A stretch of 64,000 bases of DNA. Source: Whitmania pigra (lineage: Eukaryota; Annelida; Clitellata; Hirudinida; Haemopidae). Below, in pieces: positions 1-15,743 of the stretch (its first letter is position 1; each line of letters opens with the position of its first letter). The notes beneath the pieces are model-generated. The model saw only the letters and a list, made by a program, of their open reading frames with translations. It searched no databases and had not been told where the DNA came from. The stretch lies in assembly GCA_021613335.1 (NCBI GenBank), contig JAJTWR010000242.1, forward strand, positions 826,501-890,500. The letters are read 5' to 3'. Made by a program: the position numbers and the translations under genes.

Positions 1-478
1 TTTTTAAAAGCAACGTACTCCATAGAATTCATTCATAACTAACGTCATGCAGGCTAGATATATTCACCTTTGAAACATGTAAACATAAATTTGAAAATGA
101 GTTTAGTGACTTGGAATACTAAACTCTTACTATTCAATTTGTTAATGTTTCGTTTTATTGTAGCGCTATCGTAGTTCATTGCATGTAATAAATTTGAAAA
201 GAGATTATAAAAGCATGTTATAATATTATTAATTTCTGCCTATTCTAGTTTGCTCTGATAGAAACATTCAACGTTCTTGTGCATTTATAGCAGTTGTTAA
301 ATCCAACGTAAGGTTACAGAATAAATATTTGTTGTTAAATAGGAGAAGATGTGCACAAGCAGTTCATATGCTGCCTTGTGTTAATTTTGCACCAATGAAC
401 ACAAGCCTCCAACTTTCTCCTGCATCTGTTATCAATAACCTAGCAACATACCAGAGTTTCTACCAAAATACATGTTGG
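1..478. other. AT-rich intergenic DNA, nothing recognised
   Basis: No reading frame with family similarity, no repeat unit and no RNA gene is visible. The short open frames are typical of random AT-rich sequence. Confidence 0.5.
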
Positions 479-690
479 GGAACGGATTTAGGGGGTCGGA
501 CCTCACCGTCATTTGGAAAATATAAGAGAAAAATATGTAAATCTATTATAAAATAAAAATTAGTAAAAAATAGCTTAAAATTTAAAACATGCATTGTAAT
601 TTAATTTAGAAAAAAAATGTTCAATCACTTATCACTTTCGACTAAAATTTTAGTAGCTGTGCCCCCTCCTCTAAATCCGCCCACTAGTTC
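479..690. mobile_element. MITE-like element, copy 1
   Basis: The left end carries cggatttagggggtcgg and the right end carries ccctcctctaaatccgcc, which read as an imperfect terminal inverted repeat. Between them lies a tract with tttggaaaatataag and then AT-rich filler. A second copy with the same end motifs and the same internal tract is near 23.76-23.94 kb. There is no coding capacity, so this looks like a non-autonomous DNA transposon. The superfamily is not assigned because no target-site duplication is clear. Confidence 0.55.
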
Positions 691-759
691 CAATGTTTGC
701 CTCCCGCCAAAGTGTTCTAGATCCACCCTTGACCCTGAAAAAGAAGTTTATGAAGAAGA

Positions 760-1760
760 AATTCAGACAGTTCTGAGGTGTTGTATATGCTCATGCTCAT
801 TGTTTGAGGCTACCAAAATATCGTCAATATACACACAAACAAATGGCAAGTCTTGAAACGTTGCATCCATTAATCTTTGGAATGTTTGAGTTGCATTTCT
901 GAGACCGAATGGCATGCGAGTAAATTCAAGCTAACCAAAAGGAGTTGTAACGGGATGTCATCCGGATGAATTGTGATGTTGTAATATGCTTTCACCAAAT
1001 CTAATTTGCTGAATACTGAACCACTGAGTTTGCTTGTCATGTCAGAAATTCTTGGCAGGGGATATCTGTCAGGTTTGCCAACACTGTTGAGTTTTCGATA
1101 ATCTCCACTGATAATCGCCATTGATTGTCCTTTTTGGGAACCATGTGAAGTGGGCTGGAATAAGAACTGCTACTCGAACAATCCCAGCCTTTAACAGCAC
1201 TGCAAACGCTTAGAGGCCTCAAATTTTGGCTGTGTTCAACTTGAAGTTTGTTACTCTGATTGGAATTGAAATACTTGATAACGCTGTTGGGGGAATGATT
1301 GATACCGCTGATCCGGTGTCGACTAGAAACTTGAATTGATAACGTATGATGTTAGCTGTTGTGAAAAATGCGACATAAAACGTAGGGGAACCTTCAATGG
1401 TCGCAACTGAAGTAGCCCCTTCTAGTTTTCCGACATTGTGAGACACCGGAGAAGCATTTCGAGACTAGGAAACTCTGGCGCCACGTTTGTCTGGCCATAC
1501 GCACCAGGATCGGCAGGATTTAGCCTCAGGACCAAAATAAATGTGTGCACGACAAACTTTTGGTAGTTGACAAAGGGGTGAATGGCTCCAGTATTCTGCT
1601 GGTTCCTGTGGTTCTTCTGACAGCATCAACATCCAGTGTTGGTTCCTGGATCGTCTGTGTGTGTTGAACTGATGTAAGCGTTCATTCATAACCTTCACTG
1701 TCCACATGAAACTGATCATGGACTTAATGTGGCCCGGGGGCCGGCCCTTGTGCACCACTG
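760..1760 (-). mobile_element. Degraded Ty3/gypsy gag-pol fragment
   Basis: Read on the minus strand, three blocks follow in retrotransposon order. A Cys/His-containing gag end lies near 1465-1758, with motif CRAHIYFGPEAKSC. A retropepsin region lies near 1219-1446, with the aspartic protease signature FLVDTGSAVSIIP. A reverse transcriptase region lies near 780-1222, with the catalytic motif YIDDILVA at about 811-835 and the upstream motif [13 protein letters not shown]. The blocks sit in different frames and are broken by stops. RNase H, integrase and LTRs are absent next to it. It is a truncated, inactive copy belonging to the Ty3/gypsy group by motif. Confidence 0.85.
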
Positions 1761-2616
1761 ATCTTTAAGCAGACGATTTGTGACTTCAATGTTGGTTGTG
1801 TACAGAATCGAATAAACATTAAATTATTCATTAATTTATTTAATATCTAAACTGTTATTTTGTTATTATGTTTTATTCAATAAACCAATACTTTACAATC
1901 TTGCATCTTGTCACAACTTACTTTATCATGGAATAATTTCTGCTACACTGCCGTTTCAGAATCATTTTTTTTCATTTAGAATTCTGTTGTTTTTAAATGT
2001 TTATTTTTATCTGAATTTGAAAATGTTCATTATATATTTATGCATTTGCTACACTTAAAAAATCTATTTATTTTATACCTGAGATGTTGTAAAAATGTTT
2101 ATAAGTTTATAATAAACTAGAATTACTATTAAGACATAGAACTAATTTAGCTTGTGTTGATCAAAGGTACACAAAGCGGTATTAGAATTTTCTCTGCATC
2201 CTGAGTCGTTGAGTCTCTGGTCTGTTTACTGTTGAGCAGGTTGACTTGTTTCTATGATTTAAGTTTTCCATTTTAGGAATTTTTGCTTAATGCATTCTAT
2301 CTTCAGCTACTAAGAAGAACTAATTAAAATTTCTCGTAAATAGCAAGTTCGTAATGCCCATGCTTTAGTCTCTCGTTTATGTAGTGCGCTTTGTTTGCGA
2401 AAACGATAACTTTGATTATTTTATAGTTTTAAGTAGGTTTAGTAATCTGTACAATATTGAAGCAGGAGCCTTCAATTAATCGAAGTGTTGCATATTTTTT
2501 TGTTCACCAGAACCTCCTGAATGATTACAAAGCTCTTTTTATGCTCGTGTTACAGACAGGTTTTCAGAAACTACAATAAAACAACAACCCTGTCTTCGGA
2601 TCATCTCAAGTGCAGA
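1761..2616 (+). other. Upstream region and 5' leader of PRPS
   Basis: AT-rich DNA between the gypsy fragment and the PRPS start codon. No clear TATA box was found. An in-frame ATG exists at 2521, but family similarity begins only at 2617, and candidate splice acceptors (ttttcag near 2567 and tgcag at 2611-2615) suggest the leader may be spliced. Confidence 0.4.
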
Positions 2617-5794
<3,178 letters not shown>

Positions 5795-6811
5795 TTTGAT
5801 ATCACTATCAAATATTCTGTGGTGCTTGTGGCTAGCATCATTTTATGTCATTATTGATTTATAGTGTGAAGTGGGATGCCTCAGTAATGTAATTAGCCAA
5901 TGATTTTTTGAAGATTTGATGAGTTTAATAATTGTTCACATTTGTTCACAATTTATTGGTGATCAAATATTTTTATGTAAACATTATGTCATGTTGGAGC
6001 AATGGATCTGACCGTTGTTAATGTTAAGTTGTTTTTTTTTTGTTGCGCATTCTCTTATCATTATAATAGGACACATTATATGATCAGTAAGTCCTGGATG
6101 GTGGGTTACCTTGTTCACATCATGACAGACATTTAAGATGAGACAAATCATATTCCAGAGATATGATAACCAGGGGGAAGGATATCTCTTTTGAAAGGGG
6201 TTGACGGAAAAGGCTGGGGACCAGCTCGCAGTACTGGTTGCAGCTAATATGGCTAGAAGCTGGCTCTACAACATATAGCAAAATCCAAGAACCTCAGAAG
6301 CCTATCGAAGGAGATCTATTCAGTGCGTGAATAAAAAAAGTGGGACCAAGCAGAAAAAAACACAAAAATCACTAAGCGCTCACGACCGTGTAGACCAGCA
6401 GTATGTTCCTAGCCTCAAAGCCTAGTTTGCGAGTATATTCCCATTTTTTAACCACATAAACCTAAACAAATTCCAAGGCCATGCAATCACACGTAGCCGC
6501 CAAATTGGGTCTCGGTTATCACGACGCTTCTTGACAAACCCTTAGGCCGACGATACAACTAGGTTCAATTGTAGTATAAGACCAGATCTGAAATGACTCA
6601 GCAAATAAGGCTTCTAATATGCTGGTTTGGACAGGTCTACAACAGGCAACAAGTATATCAAATGAAATAAACGTCTTTAAAAAGTATTTATTTCTACTAT
6701 AAAAAAAATGAAGCCATGACAGTCTTATATGTAATTTATATAAGCTTTTGTGACTAGAGCCTAATCAACAGTTGTCAAACAGTGTTCACTCCATGGCAGA
6801 AATAAACGCAA
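5795..6811. other. PRPS 3' flank and unclassified segment
   Basis: The first ~300 bases are AT-rich 3' UTR-like DNA without a clear AATAAA. From about 6090 to 6560 the base composition rises above the local average and lacks open frames, which suggests an old insertion. I recognise no family. The last ~200 bases are the 3' flank of the minus-strand acetyltransferase gene. Confidence 0.35.
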
Positions 6812-9800
6812 TCACAAAGAGCCCATCCTTTGAAAATCTGTCCTAACATCCTGCTTATCAACATCATTCTCCTCCACAACCATCATTGCAGCTGTCCTTC
6901 TCATCAGCATCCTCTCTTCAATTTTTCGCTGTTTACGCATCACCTCAGATAGTTTAGCTTTGGCTTCTTTGCAAAATACCACTGGACAGGCCTTTCCTTC
7001 CAAATTCTTTTGACCTTCATGAGCTTCTGCAGATTCAATAGGGTTGATTGGACACCTTCTTGCGTGAATCACTATCAGTCTGATGAGCACCCTGCAGCAT
7101 CTACAATCCACTTTGTTGTCGCATATGGCTGTATGGCTGAATGCTGACTTGAATTTTTCACATTTAGGTTCTTTGCATCTTATGTCTTTGCAGGCAGCCG
7201 CATGCTCCAAACTACCAATGCCACCTTCACCACTCTTTGCTGAAACTATTTCTGTGTTATGGGGGTGACCCTTTTCTTCAAAACACTGTGAGCAGAACAT
7301 CCATGACTGAAATTGCACAGTATAGTTATGAGAAAGATATTACCAATTACCAAACAGAGAAAATACCCATTACCTGACACACTTTACATATGTGGTATAT
7401 CTCATATCCTTTGCTATTACAGCCACTGCAAACAAATGCCAAACTGAGTGGTATATTTGAAGATGCAGAAGTCAATAATTTGCTTGGATTAAGAATTTCA
7501 TGAAGCATGACAAGAGTGGAATGTATTGCTCTTCTCAAAGAAGAAAATTCAGCTTGTCTTTCACGGGACATAATGAGGAAAGATGATCTTTCATGCATCA
7601 AATCATTGGGCATAATTGGATCTGGATCTATTATTGTGGGAGGCATAGCTTCTGTGGGGAATTCAATTACAAAAAACATCTGCAACAAAAAAAAACTATT
7701 AATAAAGTTCTATTAAGATGCCAAATTGTGCACTTAAGTTACTGACTTCTCTGTATTTTCCCAAAGTTGAATATATTTTGTCCACCAATAAGTCCCCGTG
7801 TGCAGATGGAACAATTTTCTTTTCCTTATTTTGTGGTTTTTGGTTACTTTTGGCCTTTGGATCTTTGTCAAACTTCGGTGGCTGGTTGCATACAAGAAAT
7901 GTTGTTATTTTCCTACTTATTGTGCAGAACTTTTAGAAGCAAGTCAATACCTTCCCAAATGAAGCCTTTTCTGACATAAATTCACTTTTTTCAATTTCTT
8001 TTATATTGTCTTCAAGTGAATTAGGCCAAAAGTCCCCATCAAAATATGGCATGTCGGCAGCATTTTTCAGGTCATTGTTGACAGCATATGACAGAATATC
8101 CTACAATTTACATTTCTTAATGCAATGATAGGGATGGTTAAAGACATTTTTGAAGACATACTGTAAAATGTGTAACAATGTTTTCCGTTGCAGCTTTTTC
8201 CAAAAGTTTCTTGTACCATTCCTGCAGCCTTTTGGCTTTTGGAATCTTTTGTTTAGGAGGATGACAGTTGAAGATATAATCATCTCCTTCTCCAGGAGGA
8301 CATGACCATATGTGAAGGGACACATACCTAAAACATTTAAAATGAGTGAATATAACTTCCCCAACACAAAATTAAACCATTGGCTTTAAAATTTAATAAC
8401 CCCAAGTTTTTAATGTATTGCATGTAAGCCAACAGTATTTCATGGTAAAGGGTAGTTCTATAGCTGGAAGGTTCAAAATATTGAACACTATCAAGATAAG
8501 CAAGGTAGACACGCCTGGCAAAAAATAAAACAAAATTACAATTTATAATGATAAAAAAATTGCTTGTGTTATGCTATAATCCTTTTAAAATTGTAATTAT
8601 ATATATATATACATATTCAATATATACATATATATATATATATAGAGAGAGAGAGAACTGCAGATTTATGTGTTAAAAAATTTCTGCAAATAAAATAATT
8701 TATGCTGCAATCAATACGTTAAATATAAAAAAGAAATTATTTTAATTTAAAATATTTTTATCAAAAATTTTAAGTCTTTGTTTTGTTCCTCCAACTTCAC
8801 TTTTGTTTACGAAGAAAAGTGGCTGCAAAGAACGATGTTGGGACAGTTTTGGGAGGCAACTTAAATTTCAAACCAGATTCTATTGCAACATAAGCAAGTG
8901 CGAGTTTAATTATCATCGCAGTACATCCTCTCTTACGTATCATTTGCAAAACAAACACCATTTAGTGCCAATGGTCAATTGATAAAATCTGCCATTTGCA
9001 AGCATTCTCAACTGTTGGAGTTTAAGAAAAGACAAAACCAGTGGAGCAATGCAAACTTGATGTGATTACTAAGGCCCTAGCTAAGTGCATTGCCTTGAAG
9101 TAGTAGGCCGACAAATAGTGACAGATGAAGGACTTAATTTCTTTATCTGGCCATGTTGTAAGTAGCAAAAGTGCATCTCTTTCTCCAGACAACATAAACA
9201 GACTTGTTTGCCTTAGCAACTGGTTTAATAAGCCTTAAATTACCTTAAATACAATTTTTAGATGAAAACTTGAAGTGATTTTGGAAATTAACCGGGTAAT
9301 AGGATGATGCGATTAAAAATGCGTTACTATGATTAAAATAATTAATCATGTGACTAGTCACAATCGAGAATATTAATCTATCTGCAGCCCTAATATATAT
9401 ATGTATAAAAGAAACATACCCAGTGTTTGGAGCTGGAGCATCAGAGTTATATTCCTGAACGTGCATTCCAAAAAAACACACATCTTGTTCACCCAGGCTT
9501 TGAAAAGCAAAAATAGCCTTGGATACATAAGGATATTCTTCAGCCATTTGAGGAAAGTGTTTCTTGAACCTTTAATAGTAAAAAAAGTAAAATTGTACCC
9601 CGATATACTCCGATACATGATGATAAACATTTTAATACCTAGGTTTAACAGTTGTGATCTCTTTTGAACTAGCCACGACCCGAATGGTTACTTCCCCTGT
9701 ATCCATTTTTTTTCTTGCCAAAAAATTGTTCACTCGAAATTCAATGAAATCACTTAATCTATTACTTGGAATGTCTGCAAAGTTAAAAATGCATTTTTGC

Positions 9801-11950
9801 TATAAAATATTAATGCATCTGAAACTATACATTTGGATGACCCAAATAAAACACCAAAATCAAAACTTTAACCTGAGAAAATATACAAATTCAAAAGTAA
9901 AGCATTCTCCCAAAAATTACCTTTGGCTCTGTATATATTTGGTTTATGGATAGCAATAGTAGGTTTGCAGACTCGACAGATGAATGGAGATGAGGTGGCA
10001 TTTTCAAGGTACATTACACATATAACATGATTTAAGCGACCACAATTTTCACACTTGATAAACCTTTAAAGAAATTCTCATGTTAAATATCAAGTGCTAA
10101 TGAACCAAGAATGAATGACTGATTTTTATGTAGTAGCTTCACAATTAAACATCAGAAAACTAAATCAAATCTATTTAAAAATCATAATTATGCTTGAAAA
10201 TAAACCTTTCAAGCTTCCGTTCCAAATTTCTCTTTTTAACAAAGAGTCTTTTTTCAATTAATCTGAAAAGACAACAAAAATTAGAAAAGAACATTAATTG
10301 TTGCAGATTTACTAACAATGGCTCAGATGTTGGATCTTTGCAAATAGAGACTGTTGAACAACCTGGAAACTCGGTAAAACAGCGCTCACAAAATGAATAT
10401 CTAAATTGAAAATTAACTTGAGACAAGCAGAACGGAAGCTGAACAATACTAATCAAACTTACTGGTCATTGAATGAGTAATAGTCAGACAAAACGGGAAT
10501 GTTGCACCACATTCGACTATCACAATATTTTGGTAAAGGAGTGAATTCATATCTCTGGCCACAACAAAATCCTAAACTTTTCATAGCTGCATCAACATGG
10601 TTCTCAAACACATCTGCTAGCTAAAGCAAATTAAATAATCACGTTAAATACAAGTGTAACTTTATAAATGTCCAAAATGCTTTATCAGCTTCACCTTGCA
10701 GGCATATTTGTGATATATTGAACATTTCTTGTTGTAAAGCCATGCATTTCCAAAAACTAAATAGATGTCATCAACAACTTCCCATGGATCTCTGTAAACA
10801 TCCTTTTCGAGTTTTTTGCATATAGTTCCGAAATCCATTGGCTTTCTTATTATAGTAAAGTAGTCCTAAAATCAAATTACAAAACTCTTATAATACCACA
10901 TTTAACTAACCGAAAGAAATTCATACCAACAGGGCATTGATCAAGAATTGGATCTACTGGCCTCATAAATGGAGCAGATTCTTTTTCATACATAAACATT
11001 CTGTTCATTATAGGTATGAATGCTCCTCTTAAATCATCTCCTGTCCATTCTACAAATATTTATATAGTGCCTTTATGCAACTGCAAATTAATGTGCTATA
11101 TTGCACAGCTAACAACTAACCCTTTATATTTCGAGACTTTCTGTTATATAAAACAGGCACATTGTTGAAGATTCCAGCTTGTTCTCCAATGTCATCTATT
11201 AAAATTGTATATCATAACACGTTTAAATAGATTTAATTACTTATCACATACGTTTTTGTAGGTCTTGAGATTTCTTACACCAAAAACATATAACACATTG
11301 TGAAACATCACAAGAAATCCAATGTTGGAGAAGCCTTCTGGAACTCACACAATTTGAATCTTGAAAAAGTATTAAAATTTAAGTTTCTTATATTTACATT
11401 TCATAAATGATTTCAAAAACATCCTCACCAGTGCATGTACTAGTTTCACATCTTACTATATGAAGCCATGTTTCCTTCATAGAAGAACACTTACTGACTG
11501 TACAAAGCTTCCTATTGCACATAAAGGAATGAAGCAGTAATATTAATTTCATCTTCATGGCTTTGTATTTTATTGGAAGGTCTCTATCATCCTTTAAGCA
11601 ACACAATGTCATGAATGATACATGATGTACACAATATCTATGTTTATTTTGAAAGTCTACCTTGCCACATCGTTGTGTAATATGTAATATTGAATTTTTA
11701 AATGTGGAATTAAAATTTCTTTTTAATATTTCTGAAACTTCGTAGAACCACTTATTCGCAGTTCTATCTTTCAAACCTAGGCCAAAACATGTCTCCAATC
11801 CCTTGTCTTCAAAATCTGTTAAAAAATTATTAGATGGTTATGTATCGTTAAAAATACGGTTACAACGTCACGAAAACTAAATGCTACGAAAGATCAAAAT
11901 GTGACATAACCGTATTTGGCTTTTTTGCAATTAGGTTGATAGGATTCCAT
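6812..11950 (-). CDS. CREBBP/EP300: Compact CBP/p300-type (KAT3) histone acetyltransferase, 18 exons, 997 aa
   Basis: Nuclear lysine acetyltransferase and coactivator. Coding exons, 5' to 3' on the minus strand: 11950-11911, 11815-11429, 11359-11252, 11195-11121, 11049-10931, 10865-10695, 10620-10463, 10400-10317, 10262-10206, 10063-9921, 9774-9639, 9569-9420, 8514-8401, 8327-8162, 8100-7951, 7881-7747, 7679-7374 and 7306-6812. All phases agree and no stop interrupts the frame. Approximate domains: TAZ1 99-178; bromodomain 203-320 with acetyl-lysine-pocket motif NAWLYNKK; Cys-rich/PHD 330-447 ([12 protein letters not shown]); HAT 450-690 with [29 protein letters not shown] and LQEWYKK, keeping Trp and Tyr 31 residues apart like p300 Trp1436/Tyr1467; ZZ 805-850; TAZ2 860-960. 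Only ~25 residues join TAZ1 to the bromodomain, so there is no KIX, and the protein ends soon after TAZ2. The 54-nt intron between exons 8 and 9 is in frame and might be retained. Confidence 0.93.
8589..8652. repeat. TA/GA microsatellite
   Basis: Runs of alternating TA followed by a GA tract, in an intron of the acetyltransferase gene. Confidence 0.9.
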
Positions 11951-12555
11951 AGAGAGTTAAGTACCTTTAAATGAAAACCCTAACAAGTCAGAAACTCGAT
12001 AAAAGTCTCGATCACTCACAAGTATAAAATTAATTAATATTCGATAGCATTTAATAATAAAAACGATTATGATGTTTTTGTATCAATGTCCATTAGATTT
12101 TAAACAACAATTAATAATGAAAACAAAACAACCAACGTATTTAGAGTCAAACGAAAGCGATAAAAGAGAACTCCTCAAAAACGTGAAAGAGCATAAATTT
12201 AATTAGAAGGTAAATTAATAAAAATACTTAAATGTCTTTGTTGTTAAATTTTAAAATCTGGAGTTTATCGCATAATTTTTGTCATTCATAACAATTTTTC
12301 AATTCTTACCAATGCGTTTCGAGAAACTCCAATTCTAATTCATCCAGCAACTATTTAAAGTCTTTTCATCTTAATTCCTAGGCCTAATGTTAAGGCACTA
12401 CAGCATTCAGAGGCAATTAATAACATAAAATGAAATAATAAAGTGATTAAAAAACAAATAAAATTAGGAATATGGAAATAAAACAGTGTTAAGTTAATAA
12501 TTAGAATAAAAGTAGATTAAATTGATTATGAATAGCATTGATTTAAAACATGAGT
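11951..12555. other. 5' flank of the acetyltransferase gene
   Basis: Very AT-rich DNA with no recognisable gene. It should contain the promoter and 5' UTR of the minus-strand gene that starts at 11950. No convincing TATA box or CpG-rich stretch was seen. Confidence 0.4.
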
Positions 12556-13015
12556 CTTCGTTTGAGCACCAAAAAACTCAAGTATTGTGGCAGTTAGAAT
12601 ATGAACGGGGAGATTTTTCCATGTTTTAGGACCACTGACCGCTAGAAGTAGACGTAGAAGGAACGATCACCAAACTTGACACTGTGGGACCTCGGGACGA
12701 GGAACATGTGATGAGACAAAAACGAAGGGGTGCTCGTCCAGTGATATTTTCACCAGTGAGGAGGAGATATATTTTGCACATCGTAGGATAAGACTGTGGA
12801 TATTAGGGACGGAATTTTATACGTTACCCTGTAGGCTATTTTGAGCCAGTGTATACTTTTAATCATCGGTATGAACGGCCACCAGTTGACAATATTGTTT
12901 GTCTTTTGCTAGTAAGGTAAGATCTGACCCATCCTAGCGCCGTCTGATGCACTCCGAATGATTTCTCTAATCTGTTTAGGAGTATTTCATGGTATTCCTG
13001 ATAGGAGGGACCCTG
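12556..13015 (-). mobile_element. LINE fragment: end of reverse transcriptase and ORF2 C-terminus
   Basis: On the minus strand, broken frames read ILLNRLEKSFGVHQTALGW followed by RSYLTSKRQTILSTGG, the pattern of CR1/L2-like LINE reverse transcriptases just after the catalytic block. They continue to IHWLKIAYRVTYKI and a KFGDRSFYV-like stretch typical of the ORF end. Stops and frameshifts show it is dead. It appears to be the downstream half of the element whose upstream half lies at 13690-14070. Confidence 0.8.
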
Positions 13016-13059
13016 CAATTTTTCCAAATCCGATGAGTTTTTTTTTGATGGGGGGTAGG

Positions 13060-13689
13060 GTAATTCTCAATATGCCATAGGCACATCAATCACGAACAAA
13101 GACAGCTCCAATTCACATCGACAAGTTTACGTGCTGATCAGTCTGATCCTAATGATCCCGTATCGAACTGCAAGATCTTTTCTGTGCCACAAGCATTCAG
13201 TCCGAGTTGCATTATATGCTCGGTGTTGCTCTTACTCTGCCAGTTACGTCATTAGATGCAGAAAGGGCATTTTCTAAACTTCGCCTTATTAAAAGTCATC
13301 TCAGGACGACTATGTCTGCCTGTCGTTTGCAAAGTTTATTGAGAATATCTGTGAACAAAACAATTACTGCGCTTCTACCAGTAAATGAAACAGTAAGTGA
13401 ACAGATTTTCACAGACCGATCGAAAAATTATTTTGTAACTGCAAACACATCAAAATGTAATTTAGACTACAACATATCAAAATTGTTTTAGACTTTTTAG
13501 GATCTTAACTTTGTACATAATTTAGAATAAGTGAAATGTTTAGGATATCATTCGTATCATGTTACAATTTTAAACATATCATAAACTTTTTTTTTTACAT
13601 TTGCTTTACATTTAAGACCACTTTTTTTTTACATTTGTTTGAAACTTTGAGTTTGACTATCTTCTGTCTGTTTTTTTTTGTATCTTTAA
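13060..13689 (+). mobile_element. hAT transposase remnant (C-terminal dimerisation region)
   Basis: An open frame from about 13207 to 13491 contains LTLPVTSLDAERAFSKLRLI followed by KSHLRTTM and a short conserved tail, the signature of the hAT C-terminal dimerisation domain. The N-terminal part and catalytic DDE region are not seen. The piece lies between two halves of one LINE, so it probably inserted into it. Confidence 0.82.
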
Positions 13690-14070
13690 TAAGGAGGAGG
13701 AGGAGTAGAGAAACACTGTCGATGTCAAGAGGTCAATTGCGCTGAGAATATCTGAAACCACCGTCTCAGTGGAATGATGTCGGCGGTAACAGATTGTGTT
13801 GCTGGAAGCAATGCGTTGCAATCAAGGTAGTTAACAAGTCGTCTCAGCAAAAGACGCTCCAAAAGCTTGGATATTACACTGAGGTTTGAGATGGGTCTAT
13901 ATGACGAACACTGATGAGGTCAAGGCTTGCTTTCTTGAATATGGAACTCACCTGTGCAATCTTGAAGGATGAAGAACCACACCTGTGGAAAGGAAGCTAT
14001 TGAAAGGTTGCACTAGGAATAGCACCTGCACCAACGAAAGTTTTTTGAGGAGCCATGTTTGATGGTCATT
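13690..14070 (-). mobile_element. LINE reverse-transcriptase fragment (upstream half)
   Basis: On the minus strand the frame reads SSYRPISNLSVISKLLERL, then LLRRLVNYLDCNALLPATQS and, after a frameshift, DIDSVSLLLLL, where CR1/L2-like LINEs have the run leading to the first catalytic aspartate. It stops there, at the border with the hAT remnant. The matching continuation is at 12.56-13.02 kb. Confidence 0.82.
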
Positions 14071-14559
14071 ATTAGGCTTTTTTTAAATAAGTATGATAAA
14101 AAGAACGTGAGATAAAAAAAAAAGAGTTTTATTTTATGATAATCATCATCATTACTTATTGTACTTGAGAACAATTAACGAAATTATTTCTACAATTGTT
14201 TCATTTTATTTATAAATACTCAAAACCTCAACCACTTTAAAGTGGGAAGTCGGCGTTTTCACTTCAAAGTCGGCGATTAGTTCTGAGGATCGAGATAACC
14301 GATGAGGGGCTATCGCCATTTATTAATTTATTCATTTATTTATTTGGTTAAGGTCCGTTGCATAACTAAGATGATTTGGACTTGTTAATTAGTTTTAGTT
14401 ATGTAAAAGAAATATATATTGTATGTATATAAAGATATGTATTATTATAATTCTCTTAAGTGACTCCAATGTTTAAATAATGTCCACACTCGCCGGATTG
14501 CTAAGCTTGAATATCATCTTAGATATGTTTTGAATTTAATTTCTTCCCTCAGGATAGAC
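14071..14559. other. AT-rich DNA, nothing recognised
   Basis: Only short low-complexity A/T runs are visible; no coding similarity, RNA gene or repeat unit was found. Confidence 0.4.
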
Positions 14560-15090
14560 TGGGCCGGATATTTCATCTTCTTGAGGGGACACCTGGCATT
14601 TTCCTTCCGGATGATTTAAAAAAAAAGAGAAATAGGTGTTGATTCAGAGCATATTTTCCAACTCAGAGTCTGGAAATTAGAACCTCCTTCCTTCTTGAGG
14701 CACATTGGAATTTGTTCTTTATCGACACAAGCTTCTGTATGTTCTTGTTATATCATAGGTTTTGGTTTAGCACATGCTACAGTGAACCACTCGGTTATGT
14801 TTGTCGCTCCAAACGAGGTTGAGAACTTATGGAGCTGAGCTGAAGACAAGTTCAAGAGGATGCGTGTCATCTCAAACATTCATATAGAATCATACCTGGA
14901 TCAGTTCTTTTGGCATAGGCTTGGGAACGGGTACTCCAGTTTCCAGCGTAACCTGGAACTTATCCGGTAATACTATTCCGTCTGAGGAAATATTATTGTG
15001 TTGCATTGTATTATGGGTTCCAAAATAATCTTTTTCAGGGCTACCCTTATTGGGTATGCTCAGGCATAAAAATGTGCCGCTCAAAACTAT
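14560..15090 (-). other. Exon-like open frames of unknown origin
   Basis: A minus-strand frame from about 15084 to 14890 ends in VTLETGVPVPKPMPKELIQ directly before a good donor (cag|gtatga). A second open stretch near 14720-14850 reads SSAQLHKFSTSFGATNITEW. Both look less random than the surrounding AT-rich DNA and could be exons of one gene or a decayed element. I do not recognise a family. Confidence 0.25.
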
Positions 15091-15743
15091 ACTTTTACCG
15101 CTCAGACTGATAAGAAATTAGAGAACATTGGTCGCATGTCATTTCATCATAAAGTATTAGAATTGCAAATTGCTACTTCTAAGTACTGATGAAAATGTTT
15201 TTCTCAATCACTTTGTAATAGATAATCGTGCCATACTTTTATATTCTTCAAAATAATGTACATTTGCGAAGAACTTCTAGTCATGTCAAATTTTTATAAT
15301 TTAGTAGACACCTCGCGACATAGCGGTATAATTAAATATATATTTACTTTTAATCATTATAGGCGGAACTAATTTTGTTGTTCGGGTGGAGCTATCTTAT
15401 TTTTCATCTCATTAAGGCTTTGTGCAGCTCGGACGGTTTTACCCACATATATATTATACAAGAAGGCTTCGAAAAATTTTAAAAATAATTATTTCAGCGC
15501 AAGGGTGGTATAATACTTTGATTAAATTGTTAGCTTATATTGAGGTTTTAACAAAATTGGCAACTTCAAAAATGTATTATGGATATAAATTAATTTTTAT
15601 CTTAAAGTGATCTTAAAAATAATTATTATGAATAGCATACAATTTTTAACAAATTGTCAAATTCATTTGCACAACTGCAGAAAATAAGATTTCTTTGTCA
15701 GGTTGAGCGATTAATCGCTTATTTTGATTCACCCCAGTTGACG
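15091..15743. other. Upstream region of MRPS23
   Basis: AT-rich DNA with no feature I can support. The promoter and 5' UTR of MRPS23 should lie at its right end. Confidence 0.35.

Noticed and set aside
870..1446. Host gene with reverse transcriptase/protease text
   Set aside because: Block order and motifs are those of a Ty3/gypsy element, broken by frameshifts.
11000..11429. KIX domain between TAZ1 and bromodomain
   Set aside because: The joined exons leave only about 25 residues there and the introns are too short to hide a KIX exon; no KIX-like text was seen.
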